Shown: positions 27,948 through 36,228 of the stretch, piece after piece | Layout of the letters: each line of letters begins with the position of its first letter | Numbering within the stretch: position 1 is the stretch's first letter | Notes under the pieces: model-generated | The model's input: the letters and a program-made list of their open reading frames with translations, nothing else | Told to the model about the DNA's origin: nothing | The model's database searches: none | Translations under genes and position numbers: made by a program | Origin: Streptomyces sp. AP-93 | Lineage (GTDB): Bacteria > Actinomycetota > Actinomycetes > Streptomycetales > Streptomycetaceae | DNA length: 64,000 nucleotides | Assembly: GCF_022808175.1 (NCBI RefSeq) | Contig: NZ_JALGBX010000002.1 | Location: forward strand, 62,001 to 126,000 | Reading direction: 5' to 3'

Positions 27948-29462
27948 TCAGAGGGTGCGGAGCTTGGTGGTGAAGACCTGGTTCGCGATCTTCTCGCCCA
28001 GGGCGAGGCCGTCCGTGGCGTCCCACGGGTAGTGGACGCCGAGCCAGATGCGGCTGTCGGCGTCCTCCTTGCCGGCCGCGCTGAAGCTGGTGAAGTGGCG
28101 GGTCTTGACCGGGGCCTGCGGTTCGTCTGTGGTGAGGTCGAAGGAGATGTTGTCGCTGCCGAAGTAGCGCTTCATGACCCCGGCCCAGGCGCCGCCGAAG
28201 GAGGCGTGGCCGGAGACGTACGCGGGGAAGCAGGGGCTGACGTTGACGCCCGTCGGGCTCTTCAGCAGCGGCTTCCACTGGGGGTCGAGGCCGCCCTCGC
28301 GGACCGCCGAGACGGGCCGCCACAGGTCGATGGGGGTGGCGAACTTGGCATCGCGGACCGCGATTCCGGTGTCGGCCATGGCGAGGGAGACGAGGGCGAA
28401 GAGGCGGGCGTTGGCGTAGACCCCCAGGCCGCGGGCCTTGGCGACCTCGCGGGTGGCCTGGAGCATGTGGCCCGGCGGCTTGTAGGTGCCGTTGTTGTCG
28501 TTGGCCCAGAACCAGGCCGCGGCGAGCTGGTCCGGGGTCCGGTTGATCACCGGGGTGGCCGCGGTCGGCTTGTCGGCGCCGGCCGTGCGAACGGTCTCGA
28601 CCTGGCGCTTGTACTCGTCGCTCGCCACCAGGGCCTCGTACGAGCCGTACCGGGCCAGGGTGGTGGGGCGGAACTGCGAGCCGGAGGTCAGCGAGAACGG
28701 CTTGACCTGGCCGTAGAACGGGCTGATCGCGTCGCTGTCCTCGTCGCAGGAGGCGTCGGGCATGTCCGGGTAGCCCGTCGGCCGCCAGGCGCCCGGCTTG
28801 TTGTCCCCCACGTAGACCTGGGGGTTGTCGGAGCCGTCGCCGGTGCGGGCGTCCGTCATCTGCTTGACCATGGTGCCGACCACGGAGAGGTCGAGGAAGT
28901 CGCCGGAGGTGGGCTCGGCGGCGAACCGCTCGCGGAAGCGCGCGTCGAGGTACTGCGTCTGGTCCGCGTAGCGGCTCTGCTTGTTGCCGTAGAGGCCGAG
29001 GAGGATGTTGTACGCCGTACGGCCGATGACGCGCTCCTCCTCGTCCGGGCCCTCGGCCCAGCCCACGTAGCTCACCGCCTGGATGTACGGCTCCGAAGTG
29101 ATCTTGCCCTTCCACTTCAGCTGGTACGAGGACTCCGCGTCGTAGATCGCCGCGTTCATCATCGCGGCGGCGCGGGCCATCGGGACGGGCCCGCCGCCGA
29201 CCCGGCGGAAGACGTTCTGCAGCACGTCGTTCCAGTAGTGCACGGGGTCGGCTATCGACTGCGCCGGCAGCGCGGCCTGGGCGGGCTGCGGGGCGGCGGC
29301 GAGGACGGTCCCGGTCGCGGCCAGGACGACGGCGGTCGCCAGGGCGCGGTGCCAGAGCGCGCTCCGGCGGGCAGCACTGCGGAGGGGGGTGCTGCGGACG
29401 GTGGTGCTGCGGAGGGTGGTACTGCGGAGGGTGCGGCGCGGGGTGGGGACGTTCTCGGGCAT
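27948..29462 (-). CDS. secreted vanadium-dependent haloperoxidase-like PAP2 protein
   Basis: 504 residues. An arginine-rich N-terminus followed by a hydrophobic stretch (ALATAVVLAATGTVLAAA) and an AQA cleavage-like site marks export. The C-terminal half carries the PAP2/vanadate-pocket motifs: PAYVSGHASFGGAWAG near residue 420 and RIWLGVHYPWDATDG about 60 residues later, giving the SGH and R-x6-H pattern. Such enzymes oxidise halides or act as phosphatases. The ATG has GGGAG upstream. The N-terminus holds a tandem RSTTLRSTTVRST repeat before the signal segment, which is unusual. Monocistronic by its terminator. Confidence 0.88.
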   Translation of the reverse strand: MPENVPTPRRTLRSTTLRSTTVRSTPLRSAARRSALWHRALATAVVLAATGTVLAAAPQPAQAALPAQSIADPVHYWNDVLQNVFRRVGGGPVPMARAAAMMNAAIYDAESSYQLKWKGKITSEPYIQAVSYVGWAEGPDEEERVIGRTAYNILLGLYGNKQSRYADQTQYLDARFRERFAAEPTSGDFLDLSVVGTMVKQMTDARTGDGSDNPQVYVGDNKPGAWRPTGYPDMPDASCDEDSDAISPFYGQVKPFSLTSGSQFRPTTLARYGSYEALVASDEYKRQVETVRTAGADKPTAATPVINRTPDQLAAAWFWANDNNGTYKPPGHMLQATREVAKARGLGVYANARLFALVSLAMADTGIAVRDAKFATPIDLWRPVSAVREGGLDPQWKPLLKSPTGVNVSPCFPAYVSGHASFGGAWAGVMKRYFGSDNISFDLTTDEPQAPVKTRHFTSFSAAGKEDADSRIWLGVHYPWDATDGLALGEKIANQVFTTKLRTL

Positions 29463-29730
29463 GGCTCGACTCCCTTTGATCACAGGCGTGTTGATCACCA
29501 CGGGAGGTGGCGGCGTGATCATGGCCGGGGGGCGCGCCGGGACGCTTGTAGAAAAGGGAACACCTGCGCGGAATGGCCGGTCCCGCCCTGCTGGACGGCG
29601 CGAACCCACCACCGCTCGCCCCTCCGCGCCCGCCCGCCGCCGGCAGATCACGGATCGCCGGAACCGCAGGCCCCTTCCGGCCGACCAACTCCACGCGGAG
29701 AGACGGTCGGTGACAGCGGAGGGGCGTGGG

Positions 29731-30354
29731 ATGGGCGGGCTGGACGTGCGGATGGAGGGGGTGGGCTGCCGGCACGGGCGCGTCGAAGCCGTGACCGGCG
29801 TCGACCTGGAGATCGCCGCCGGCGAGCGCGTCGCGCTGACCGGAACCAACGGATCGGGCAAGACCACCCTGCTGCGCGCCGTGCTCGGACTGCACCCGCA
29901 GGTCAGCGGGAAGATCCTGGTCGGCGGCCGTGCGGGCGACCCCGCCTGGCGGCGGCGGGCGTGCGCGTGGATCCCGCAGAAGCCCGCCGCCGGACGCTTC
30001 CCGCTCCTGGGCGGCGAACTCCTCGCCAGCGGCGGCGACCCCCGCGCGGCCGCCGAGGCCGCCGACCGGCTGGGGGTGGGGCCGCTGACCGGGCGGCCGC
30101 TGCACACCCTGTCCGGCGGGCAGTTGCAGCGGATGTACCTGGCCCGGGCGATCGGCTGCGTGGCCGCCGGAGCCGGCGTACTGCTCGCCGACGAACCGAC
30201 CGCGGCCCTGGACTTCGCGGGCCAGGACGAGGCCGCCGACGTGCTGACCGCGCTGCCCGTGACGCTCGTCGTCGTCACGCACGACCGGGCGCTCGCGGAA
30301 CGCTGCGACCGGGTCCTGGAGATGGCCGCCGGCCGGCTGCGGGAGGTCCGGTGA
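29731..30354 (+). CDS. metal ABC transporter ATP-binding protein
   Basis: 207-residue ATPase with Walker A (GTNGSGKTT), signature (LSGGQLQRMYLARAI), Walker B (LLADEPTAALD) and H-loop (VVVTHDRAL). Its short length and its neighbours point to the zinc/manganese importer class (ZnuC/AztA-like). The ATG has GGAGGGG 9 nt upstream; a GTG 21 nt earlier is also in frame. The stop overlaps the permease start (GTGA). It is divergent from the haloperoxidase gene, with about 270 bases between that hold both promoters; I see no clear Zur-type box there. Confidence 0.88.
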   Translation: MGGLDVRMEGVGCRHGRVEAVTGVDLEIAAGERVALTGTNGSGKTTLLRAVLGLHPQVSGKILVGGRAGDPAWRRRACAWIPQKPAAGRFPLLGGELLASGGDPRAAAEAADRLGVGPLTGRPLHTLSGGQLQRMYLARAIGCVAAGAGVLLADEPTAALDFAGQDEAADVLTALPVTLVVVTHDRALAERCDRVLEMAAGRLREVR

Positions 30355-31226
30355 GCGCCGCCCTCGCGTCCGCCGACCTCGGCACGCTGCTGCAACTGGC
30401 CCCCGTGCAGCGGGCGGGCTTCGCCCTGCTGCTGGCCGCCGTCGGACTGCCCGTCATCGGGGTGGTCATCGTCGGGCTGGACATCATGCCCGTGCGCTTC
30501 GCGATGATGCACGTCGCACTGCTGGGCATCGCCGTCGGCCTGCTCACCGGCCTGGACCCCATGTTGTGCGCGCTGGTGGCCTGCGCGCTGGCCGGAGCCG
30601 GGGTCGCCCCGCTGGCCCGGACCCCGGACGGGCTGTCCGGGGCGATGGGGCTGCTGATGAGCCTGGCGATCGCCGCCGCGCTGCTGCTCCTCGCGGTCTC
30701 GGGGGTCAACGCCTCGGGCGCGTTCGCACTGCTGTGGGGCTCGATCCTGTCCGTCGGCGGCGCCGATCTCGTGGTGCTCGGCGTGCTGGCCGTCCTCGTA
30801 CCCGGCCTGTTCTGGTGGCGGCGGCGCGAGGTGGCGCTGCTGCTGTACGACCGTGAGCTCGCGCAGTGTTCGGGCGTGCCGGTGCGGGCGCTGACCACCG
30901 TCCTGCTGGTGCTCGTCGCGGTCGCGGTCGCCGGAGCCATCAAGCTCACCGGCGCCCTGCTCGTCGATGCCCTGACCCTGCTGCCCGCTCTGGCCGCGCG
31001 CCGGCTGGGCACCTCGCTGAAATCGATCACCGGGTGGGCGGTGGCCATCGGCGTCTTCGTGAACCTGACCGGCTTCCTCATCGCCCTCCGGCTGGACTGG
31101 CCCCCCGGGCCCGTCCTCGTCCTGACCGCGGGGGCGCTCGTCCTCGCGGTGCACCTCGTACCCGAACGGAGAATCCGCTCATGGCGCCGCGAACCCGCGT
31201 CCGCAGCACTTCCCTCCTCGCACTGA
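30351..31226 (+). CDS. metal ABC transporter permease (ABC-3 family)
   Basis: 291 residues with eight or so membrane helices and the ABC-3 family core: an early FAMMHVALLGIAVGLL segment equivalent to the 'a..HA.lpG.a.g' motif, and a late KLTGALLVDALTLLPALAAR segment typical of the coupling region. Translation is coupled to the ATPase gene by a GTGA overlap. The 3' end overlaps the start of the lipoprotein gene by 46 bp, so all three are one operon. Confidence 0.88.
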   Translation: MSAALASADLGTLLQLAPVQRAGFALLLAAVGLPVIGVVIVGLDIMPVRFAMMHVALLGIAVGLLTGLDPMLCALVACALAGAGVAPLARTPDGLSGAMGLLMSLAIAAALLLLAVSGVNASGAFALLWGSILSVGGADLVVLGVLAVLVPGLFWWRRREVALLLYDRELAQCSGVPVRALTTVLLVLVAVAVAGAIKLTGALLVDALTLLPALAARRLGTSLKSITGWAVAIGVFVNLTGFLIALRLDWPPGPVLVLTAGALVLAVHLVPERRIRSWRREPASAALPSSH

Positions 31227-32026
31227 GCACGGCACTGGGCCTGGCACTGGCCCTGGTGACCGGCTGCGGCGACAGCGACACCGACGAGAGCGGGCGTGGT
31301 GGCGACACCGCCAAGGGCGGCGCGCCCTCCCGGCCGACCGTCGTCGTGACGACCACCTGGGAGGGCGCCTTCGCCAAGGCCGCGGGCGCGCAGGACGTCA
31401 AGGTGATCGTGCCGCAGTCCGTGCACCACGCGCCGGACTACGACCCCAAGCCCTCCGACCTCGCCGCCGTGGCCGGGGCCGACTTCGTGCTGTACGCGCC
31501 GTTCGAGCCGTACGCCGCGAAGATCAAGGAGGCCGCCGGGTCGAAGGCGGAGCTGGTGGAGGTGAACCTCGACAACGACGCCGACAAGGTCAAGGCCGAA
31601 GTCGCGCGACTGGGTGCGCTGTTCGGCACACAGGCCGCCGCCGCGAAGTGGACGGCGGACTTCGACGCCGAGTACGGGAGGGTCGCGAAGGACGTCCGGG
31701 CCGCCTGGCCCGGCGGGAAGAGCCCGGCGGTCGTGAGCCAGGTGTTCACCGCCTGGTCCGCGAAGCTGGCGGGCGCCACCACGGTGGGCACCTACGGCCC
31801 CGAGGCGGTGACCCCGGCGCAGCTGGCCGACCTGTCGGCGAAGAAGCCGGTGCTGGTCCTGGACAACGCGCACATGTCGACCGGCACCGTCCTGCCCGAC
31901 TCCGGCGCGCGACAGGTAGGAATCGTCAACTACCCCGGGAACGACCTGGACTTGCTGCCGGTCTACCGCAACGCGGGGGCCGAGCTGAAGAAGGCCATGG
32001 GCAAGGCGGGCGGCTCCGCCGGCTAG
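31181..32026 (+). CDS. metal ABC transporter substrate-binding lipoprotein
   Basis: 281 residues with a lipoprotein signal (LALALVTGCGD, Cys at the lipobox). The mature part follows the metal-binding cluster-9 layout: a TTTWEGAFAKAAGAQDVKV opening and a metal ligand region SVHHAPDYDPKPSDL in place of the usual HDYEPTPxD. A later LVLDNAHMSTG segment could give another histidine. Zinc is the likely cargo by family; iron or manganese are not excluded. The ATG has CGGAGA upstream and lies inside the permease gene. Confidence 0.85.
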   Translation: MAPRTRVRSTSLLALSTALGLALALVTGCGDSDTDESGRGGDTAKGGAPSRPTVVVTTTWEGAFAKAAGAQDVKVIVPQSVHHAPDYDPKPSDLAAVAGADFVLYAPFEPYAAKIKEAAGSKAELVEVNLDNDADKVKAEVARLGALFGTQAAAAKWTADFDAEYGRVAKDVRAAWPGGKSPAVVSQVFTAWSAKLAGATTVGTYGPEAVTPAQLADLSAKKPVLVLDNAHMSTGTVLPDSGARQVGIVNYPGNDLDLLPVYRNAGAELKKAMGKAGGSAG

Positions 32027-32156
32027 CGCGGAGCGAGCGGCTCCGCCGGGTAGCGCAGAGCGGGGCGTCGGCGGGACGGGACCGGCGCGGGTGGCTCCGC
32101 CGGCCGGCACGGAGCAAGGTGCCGGCGGGACGGGGCCGGCGCCCCCGGTAGCCCGG

Positions 32157-32193
32157 GAGGGCGGGGCGGTCCGATGAGGGCCGCCCCGCCCTC
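32157..32193. terminator. bidirectional terminator
   Basis: Perfect 13-bp stem GAGGGCGGGGCGG/CCGCCCCGCCCTC between the convergent metal-transport and CoA-ligase genes. The 130 bases before it contain degenerate copies of a GGCTCCGCCGG-containing unit. Confidence 0.75.
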
Positions 32194-32195
32194 GT

Positions 32196-33926
32196 CTACG
32201 CGCCCACCCCGGCGGGTGCCGCAGCGGCCGGGGCGGGCCCGGGGAAGGCCGGGGTGGCCCGCGCGCCGGGCCCTGCGTTCGCGAGGCGGGCGCGCAGCGC
32301 CGCGCGGTCGGGTTTGCCGGCCGGGGTGAGCGGGAGCTCCGCCAGCAGCAGCAGGTGCTCGGGGTGCTTGCGGCGCTCCAGGCCGCGGAGCTCCAGGTGC
32401 CCGGCAAGGGAGCCGAGGGTGGGGAGCTGCGCGCCGCGGGGGACGACGCAGGCGGCGAGGCGCTCGCCCATCACCTCGTCGGGGACCCCGACACAGACGA
32501 CGTCGCGGACGAGGGGATCGTAGGAGAGCTCCCGTTCCACCTCGGCGGGGCTGATGTTGGCGCCGCCGCGGATGACGATGTCCTTGAGGCGGCCGACGAC
32601 GTGGAGGACCCCGTCCCCGTCGATGAAGCCGAGGTCGCCGGTACGGACCCAGCCCTCGGGCGTGCGGTACCGGGCGTCCAGGTCCGGGGAGGCGACGTAG
32701 CACATGGGGGTCATGGGGCCGCGCGCGATGATCTCCCCGATCGCGCCGTCGGGGAGCCGCTCGTGCGTCTCGGTGTCGGCGATGCGGATCTCGGCGACCC
32801 GGGGATCGGGGCGGCCGGCGGCGATGCCCGTGCCCTCGGATTCCGGGGCCGCGGCGCCCAGTCCGGTGTGGCAGTTCACCCCGTCGGCCGAGCCGTAGAG
32901 GTTGACGACCGGGCAGCCGAAGGCGCGGCTCGCGCTCTCTGCCGTGGTCTCGTCGAGGGGGGCGCCGCCGAGGATCAGGGCGGTGGGGGCGGGGAGCGGG
33001 TCGGCGCCACCCCCGGATGCCTCCGCCTCCAGCCGGTCGAGCATCATGCGGATCATCGTGGGTACCCCGAGGACGTGGGTGGGCCGGTGCTCGCGCACCG
33101 CCGCGAGGGCCGCCTCCGGGGTGAAGTGGTCGAGGACGATCAGGGTTCCGCCGTGCCGGGCGAGGGTGACCGCGGTGCCGCTGGAGCCGAAGGCGGACGC
33201 GAGCGGTACGAGGAACAGGCAGCGCGGCGGTGTCCCGTCGGGCATCAGCGACGCGAGGAAGTTGCCACGGCCGCCGGCCAGGGCGTTGTGGGAGTAGGCG
33301 ATCATCTTCGGCTCCGCCTCCGAGCCCGAGGACACCAGGATGCGGGCGGCGCTGTCGGGGTGGGGCCGGGCGGGTACGAAGGCGGCCGGGTCGGAGCGCA
33401 GCAGCTCCGCGAGCCGAGTCGTTCCTTCGGGCTCCGTGCCCGCCGGTCCGCCGACCGCGATGACATGGCGCAGCGCGGGCAGTTCGGGGGCCAGGTCCCG
33501 CAGTGCGGCGGCATGGCGGTGGCTGCGGTGCTCCACGGCGGCGATCACCGCCACGGCCTCGGCGCGGCGCAGCAGACAGCGGGCCTCCTCGCCGCCCCGG
33601 CCCACGGGGAAGGGCAGGGCCACCGCTCCGAGGGCGGCCAGGGCCAGGTCGGCGATGACCGCGTTGCGGCCGTTGGGCAGCTGGACACCGACCACGTCGC
33701 CGGGCCGTACGCCGAGCTCCGCGAGGCCGGTGGCCAGAGCGCGCACCTTGCGGTCGAGGGCCGTGTAACAGAGCTTGCCCTTGGCGTCGATGACCGCGGT
33801 GTGGTGCAGATCGGCGATCTGGCGGGCCCGGAAGAGGCTGTAGAGGTCGAGGTCGGGACAGGTTCCGTCGACCGCCCACGAGCGGCGCAGGCCCACGGGC
33901 AGCAGATCGTGCAGTGCGACGGTCAT
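32196..33926 (-). CDS. AMP-dependent acyl-CoA synthetase/ligase
   Basis: 576 residues of the ANL superfamily. The phosphate loop reads ILVSSGSEAEPKMIAYSHNA (the usual TSGTTGxPK is altered to SSGSEAEPK), the adenine motif is NLYGSADG, the hinge region is GWVRTGDLGFIDGDG, and the catalytic lysine motif GKPDRAAL is at the C-terminus. It activates a carboxylic acid as an acyl-CoA or acyl-adenylate. The start overlaps the CoA-transferase stop by 4 bp (ATGA), so both are made together. The C-terminal 30 residues are an Ala/Pro/Gly-rich tail. Confidence 0.9.
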   Translation of the reverse strand: MTVALHDLLPVGLRRSWAVDGTCPDLDLYSLFRARQIADLHHTAVIDAKGKLCYTALDRKVRALATGLAELGVRPGDVVGVQLPNGRNAVIADLALAALGAVALPFPVGRGGEEARCLLRRAEAVAVIAAVEHRSHRHAAALRDLAPELPALRHVIAVGGPAGTEPEGTTRLAELLRSDPAAFVPARPHPDSAARILVSSGSEAEPKMIAYSHNALAGGRGNFLASLMPDGTPPRCLFLVPLASAFGSSGTAVTLARHGGTLIVLDHFTPEAALAAVREHRPTHVLGVPTMIRMMLDRLEAEASGGGADPLPAPTALILGGAPLDETTAESASRAFGCPVVNLYGSADGVNCHTGLGAAAPESEGTGIAAGRPDPRVAEIRIADTETHERLPDGAIGEIIARGPMTPMCYVASPDLDARYRTPEGWVRTGDLGFIDGDGVLHVVGRLKDIVIRGGANISPAEVERELSYDPLVRDVVCVGVPDEVMGERLAACVVPRGAQLPTLGSLAGHLELRGLERRKHPEHLLLLAELPLTPAGKPDRAALRARLANAGPGARATPAFPGPAPAAAAPAGVGA

Positions 33927-36079
33927 ACGAAGCTCCAGGGGTCGGGAACGGCGGGGGCACCGTGCGCGTCGCGGCTGATCGAGCCGCCGAAGCGCGGGTC
34001 GTGGTGCAGGTCGGCGAGGTCGGTGGTGACGGCGGTCGCGGCGAGGCCGCGCGCCCGCAGCGCTCGCAGGGCGTCCTCGGTGGACGGCACGGAGGGCACG
34101 GACGGCATGGAGGGCCTGGACGGCACGGACGGCACGGACGGCACGGACGGCTCCGCGAGGCCCTGGACGACGGCCGCCGCCGCGCGGGCGTCCGCGTCGG
34201 CCGGGGCGATCCAGCCGTCGGCGGTGCGCAGGGGCGTACGGAAGCCCGCGGGCCGGCGGCCGCGTTCCCCGCGCCGGGCGCGGTGCAGGGCCGGGGCGGT
34301 GAGCAGGTCGGCGGCGCCGAGCAGCGAGGAGTCCACCCGGACCCCGCGTCCCGTGCGCTCGCGCAGCAGCAGCCCGGCGAGGACGGCCTCGGCGCCGAGC
34401 AGCCCGCCCAGCACGTCGAGCAGGGTCATCAGGGAGGGCGCGGGCACCTCGCCCTCGGGGCGGGCGGCCTCGCCTACGCCGGTGCGGGCCTGGACCATGA
34501 AGTCCGTGCCCATCGGCGGATCGGCGATGCGGCCGGTGCCCCAGCCGCCGGTGTACGCGTACACGAGCGCCGGGTTCGCCCGCGCGAGGTCGGCGGAGTC
34601 CAGGCCCAGCTCTGCGGCCTTCCCCGGGGCCCAGTTGTGCAGGAACACGTCGGCTCCGGCCGCCAGTTCGGCCAGCCGCAGCCGGTCGCCGGGCGACTTG
34701 ATGTCGATCTCCACGGCACGCTTGCCCCGGTTCAGGGCCAGCCAGCGGGCGGAGATCCCCGAGCAGGCGGGCGGCATGCCGCGCAGCGGGTCGCCGCCCG
34801 GCGGCTCGATCCGGATCACCTCGGCGCCGAGCAGCCCCAGCAGATGGGCGGCGAGCGGCGCCTGCACGCGACGGCCGGCTTCCAGGACGGTCATGCCGGC
34901 GAGGGGCCCCGGGGTGGGGTGCGCGGGGGTGGGGTGCCCCGGGGTGGGGTGCGCCGGCGTCGGGTGCGCCGCTTTCGGGCGGGCACGGCCGCCGGGGCCG
35001 TACGGGGCCAGGGTCCAGGGGGCGGCTCCGTCCTGTTCGGCGGCCCGCTCCGCCAGGCTCCGCAGCCGGCAGACCTCGGCTCCCGAGGCGGCCGCCGCCT
35101 CGCGGATCCGCTGCCAGCCGTGGACCCGGGCGGTGGCGTGCAGCGCCTGGGGGAAGGGCGCGCACGCGGTGGCGTACCGGAACTGGAAGGGCCGCCAGCC
35201 GGCCCGTACCGCGTCGGAGGGGGCCTCCAGAGCCCGCCAGAAACCGGCCCAGGCACCCGGGTCCAGGGTCTCCAGCTCGAAGAGCGTGCCGTCGGCCGCG
35301 GTGAAGGGCGGGCCGCCGGGGGCGAGTTCGGCGGCTTCGCCCTCGTCGGCGCCGCTCGCGGCGAGGTACTGGGACACGACGAGCAGCCCGGCCCGGTCCA
35401 CGTACGTGTGCGGCTGCGCGGCGGCGCCCTCGCACCCCCTGGCCCGGGCCAGCAGGGCGGCGAGCAGCCCCTGCGTGGTGAGGACGGCCGTCGCGGCGGT
35501 GGCGTAGTCGACGGCGAGCCCCCGCGGCAGGCCGTCGCGTCGGCCGTGGACCGCCATGATGCCGGTCGCGGCTTGAGCGGTGGCCTCGTCGGTGATGCCC
35601 GTCAGGCCCGCCCCGGGCGATGACCAGGCGACCGTGGCGGTCGCGCAGGCGGGGAGGCCGCTCCCGGAGGCGTGGCCCGGGGCACGCCCGAGAGCCTCCC
35701 CGAAGTCGTTCCCGGAGGCGCTCCCGAAGGTGCCCCCGGAGGCGGTCCCGAAGTCGCTCCCGGAGGCGTCCCCGAAGGCACCCCCGGAGGCGACCCCGAA
35801 GTTGCTCCCCAAGGCGACCCCGAAGGTGCCCCCAGAGGCGTCCCCGAAGACGTTCCCGAAGGCACCCCCGAAGGCCCCGTCCACCAAGGTGACGCGAGCC
35901 GTGCCGGTGTCGCCCCCCGCGGCCGGCCCGGTGGCCTCGCCCGCCCCGGCCTCCGCGGCGACGGCTCCCAGCACCCTCAGGTGCTCGGCCACCGGGCCGG
36001 CGAGCGCGGGCGGTCCCGAGGTGGTGAAGCGCAGCCCGTCGAGCGGCCGAGCGGTCTGGGTGACGGCGGGTGACGCCAT
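33923..36079 (-). CDS. CaiB/BaiF-type CoA-transferase with repeat insertion
   Basis: 718 residues, two CaiB/BaiF halves. The catalytic-Asp region is MGTDFMVQARTG and the CoA-binding entry is MTVLEAGRRVQAPLAAHLLG, AEVIRIEPPGGD. Near residues 65-130 sits a Gly/Phe/Asp/Ser repeat (units such as GGAFGDASGSDFG), made by tandem DNA repeats, and the linker between halves repeats HPTPAHPTPG. A third repeat (PSVPSVPS) lies near the C-terminus. The ATG has GAGGAG upstream. It forms an operon with the ligase and is divergent from an acyl-CoA dehydrogenase, suggesting a common acyl-CoA pathway. Confidence 0.85.
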   Translation of the reverse strand: MASPAVTQTARPLDGLRFTTSGPPALAGPVAEHLRVLGAVAAEAGAGEATGPAAGGDTGTARVTLVDGAFGGAFGNVFGDASGGTFGVALGSNFGVASGGAFGDASGSDFGTASGGTFGSASGNDFGEALGRAPGHASGSGLPACATATVAWSSPGAGLTGITDEATAQAATGIMAVHGRRDGLPRGLAVDYATAATAVLTTQGLLAALLARARGCEGAAAQPHTYVDRAGLLVVSQYLAASGADEGEAAELAPGGPPFTAADGTLFELETLDPGAWAGFWRALEAPSDAVRAGWRPFQFRYATACAPFPQALHATARVHGWQRIREAAAASGAEVCRLRSLAERAAEQDGAAPWTLAPYGPGGRARPKAAHPTPAHPTPGHPTPAHPTPGPLAGMTVLEAGRRVQAPLAAHLLGLLGAEVIRIEPPGGDPLRGMPPACSGISARWLALNRGKRAVEIDIKSPGDRLRLAELAAGADVFLHNWAPGKAAELGLDSADLARANPALVYAYTGGWGTGRIADPPMGTDFMVQARTGVGEAARPEGEVPAPSLMTLLDVLGGLLGAEAVLAGLLLRERTGRGVRVDSSLLGAADLLTAPALHRARRGERGRRPAGFRTPLRTADGWIAPADADARAAAAVVQGLAEPSVPSVPSVPSRPSMPSVPSVPSTEDALRALRARGLAATAVTTDLADLHHDPRFGGSISRDAHGAPAVPDPWSFV

Positions 36080-36228
36080 GCCTCTCCTCTTCTCCCGGCC
36101 CCGGCGATCGGCCGGCGCCGCAGGTGGTCCCGTACGCGGGAACCAAGGGGCGGGCCCGCCCGACCAGTTCCACGGGAAGGCAGTCGCACTGCCGTTCCCA
36201 CGGGTTCCCGGAGGGCTGGAGGAAAGTG

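Noticed and set aside
29463..29730. Zur-binding box for the metal transporter
   Set aside because: No TGA-rich AT palindrome of the Streptomyces Zur type is visible in the intergenic region.
27843..30350. Long plus-strand frame leading into the metal permease
   Set aside because: Only the part after the GTG at 30351 has permease features; the rest is antisense to the haloperoxidase gene and overlaps the ATPase gene in another frame.
34090..34150. Stand-alone minisatellite of GGACGGCAC units
   Set aside because: It is the coding repeat for PSVPS in the CoA-transferase and is treated there.
35690..35880. CRISPR array
   Set aside because: The repeats are short, adjacent and in frame inside a CoA-transferase, with no unique spacers and no cas genes.
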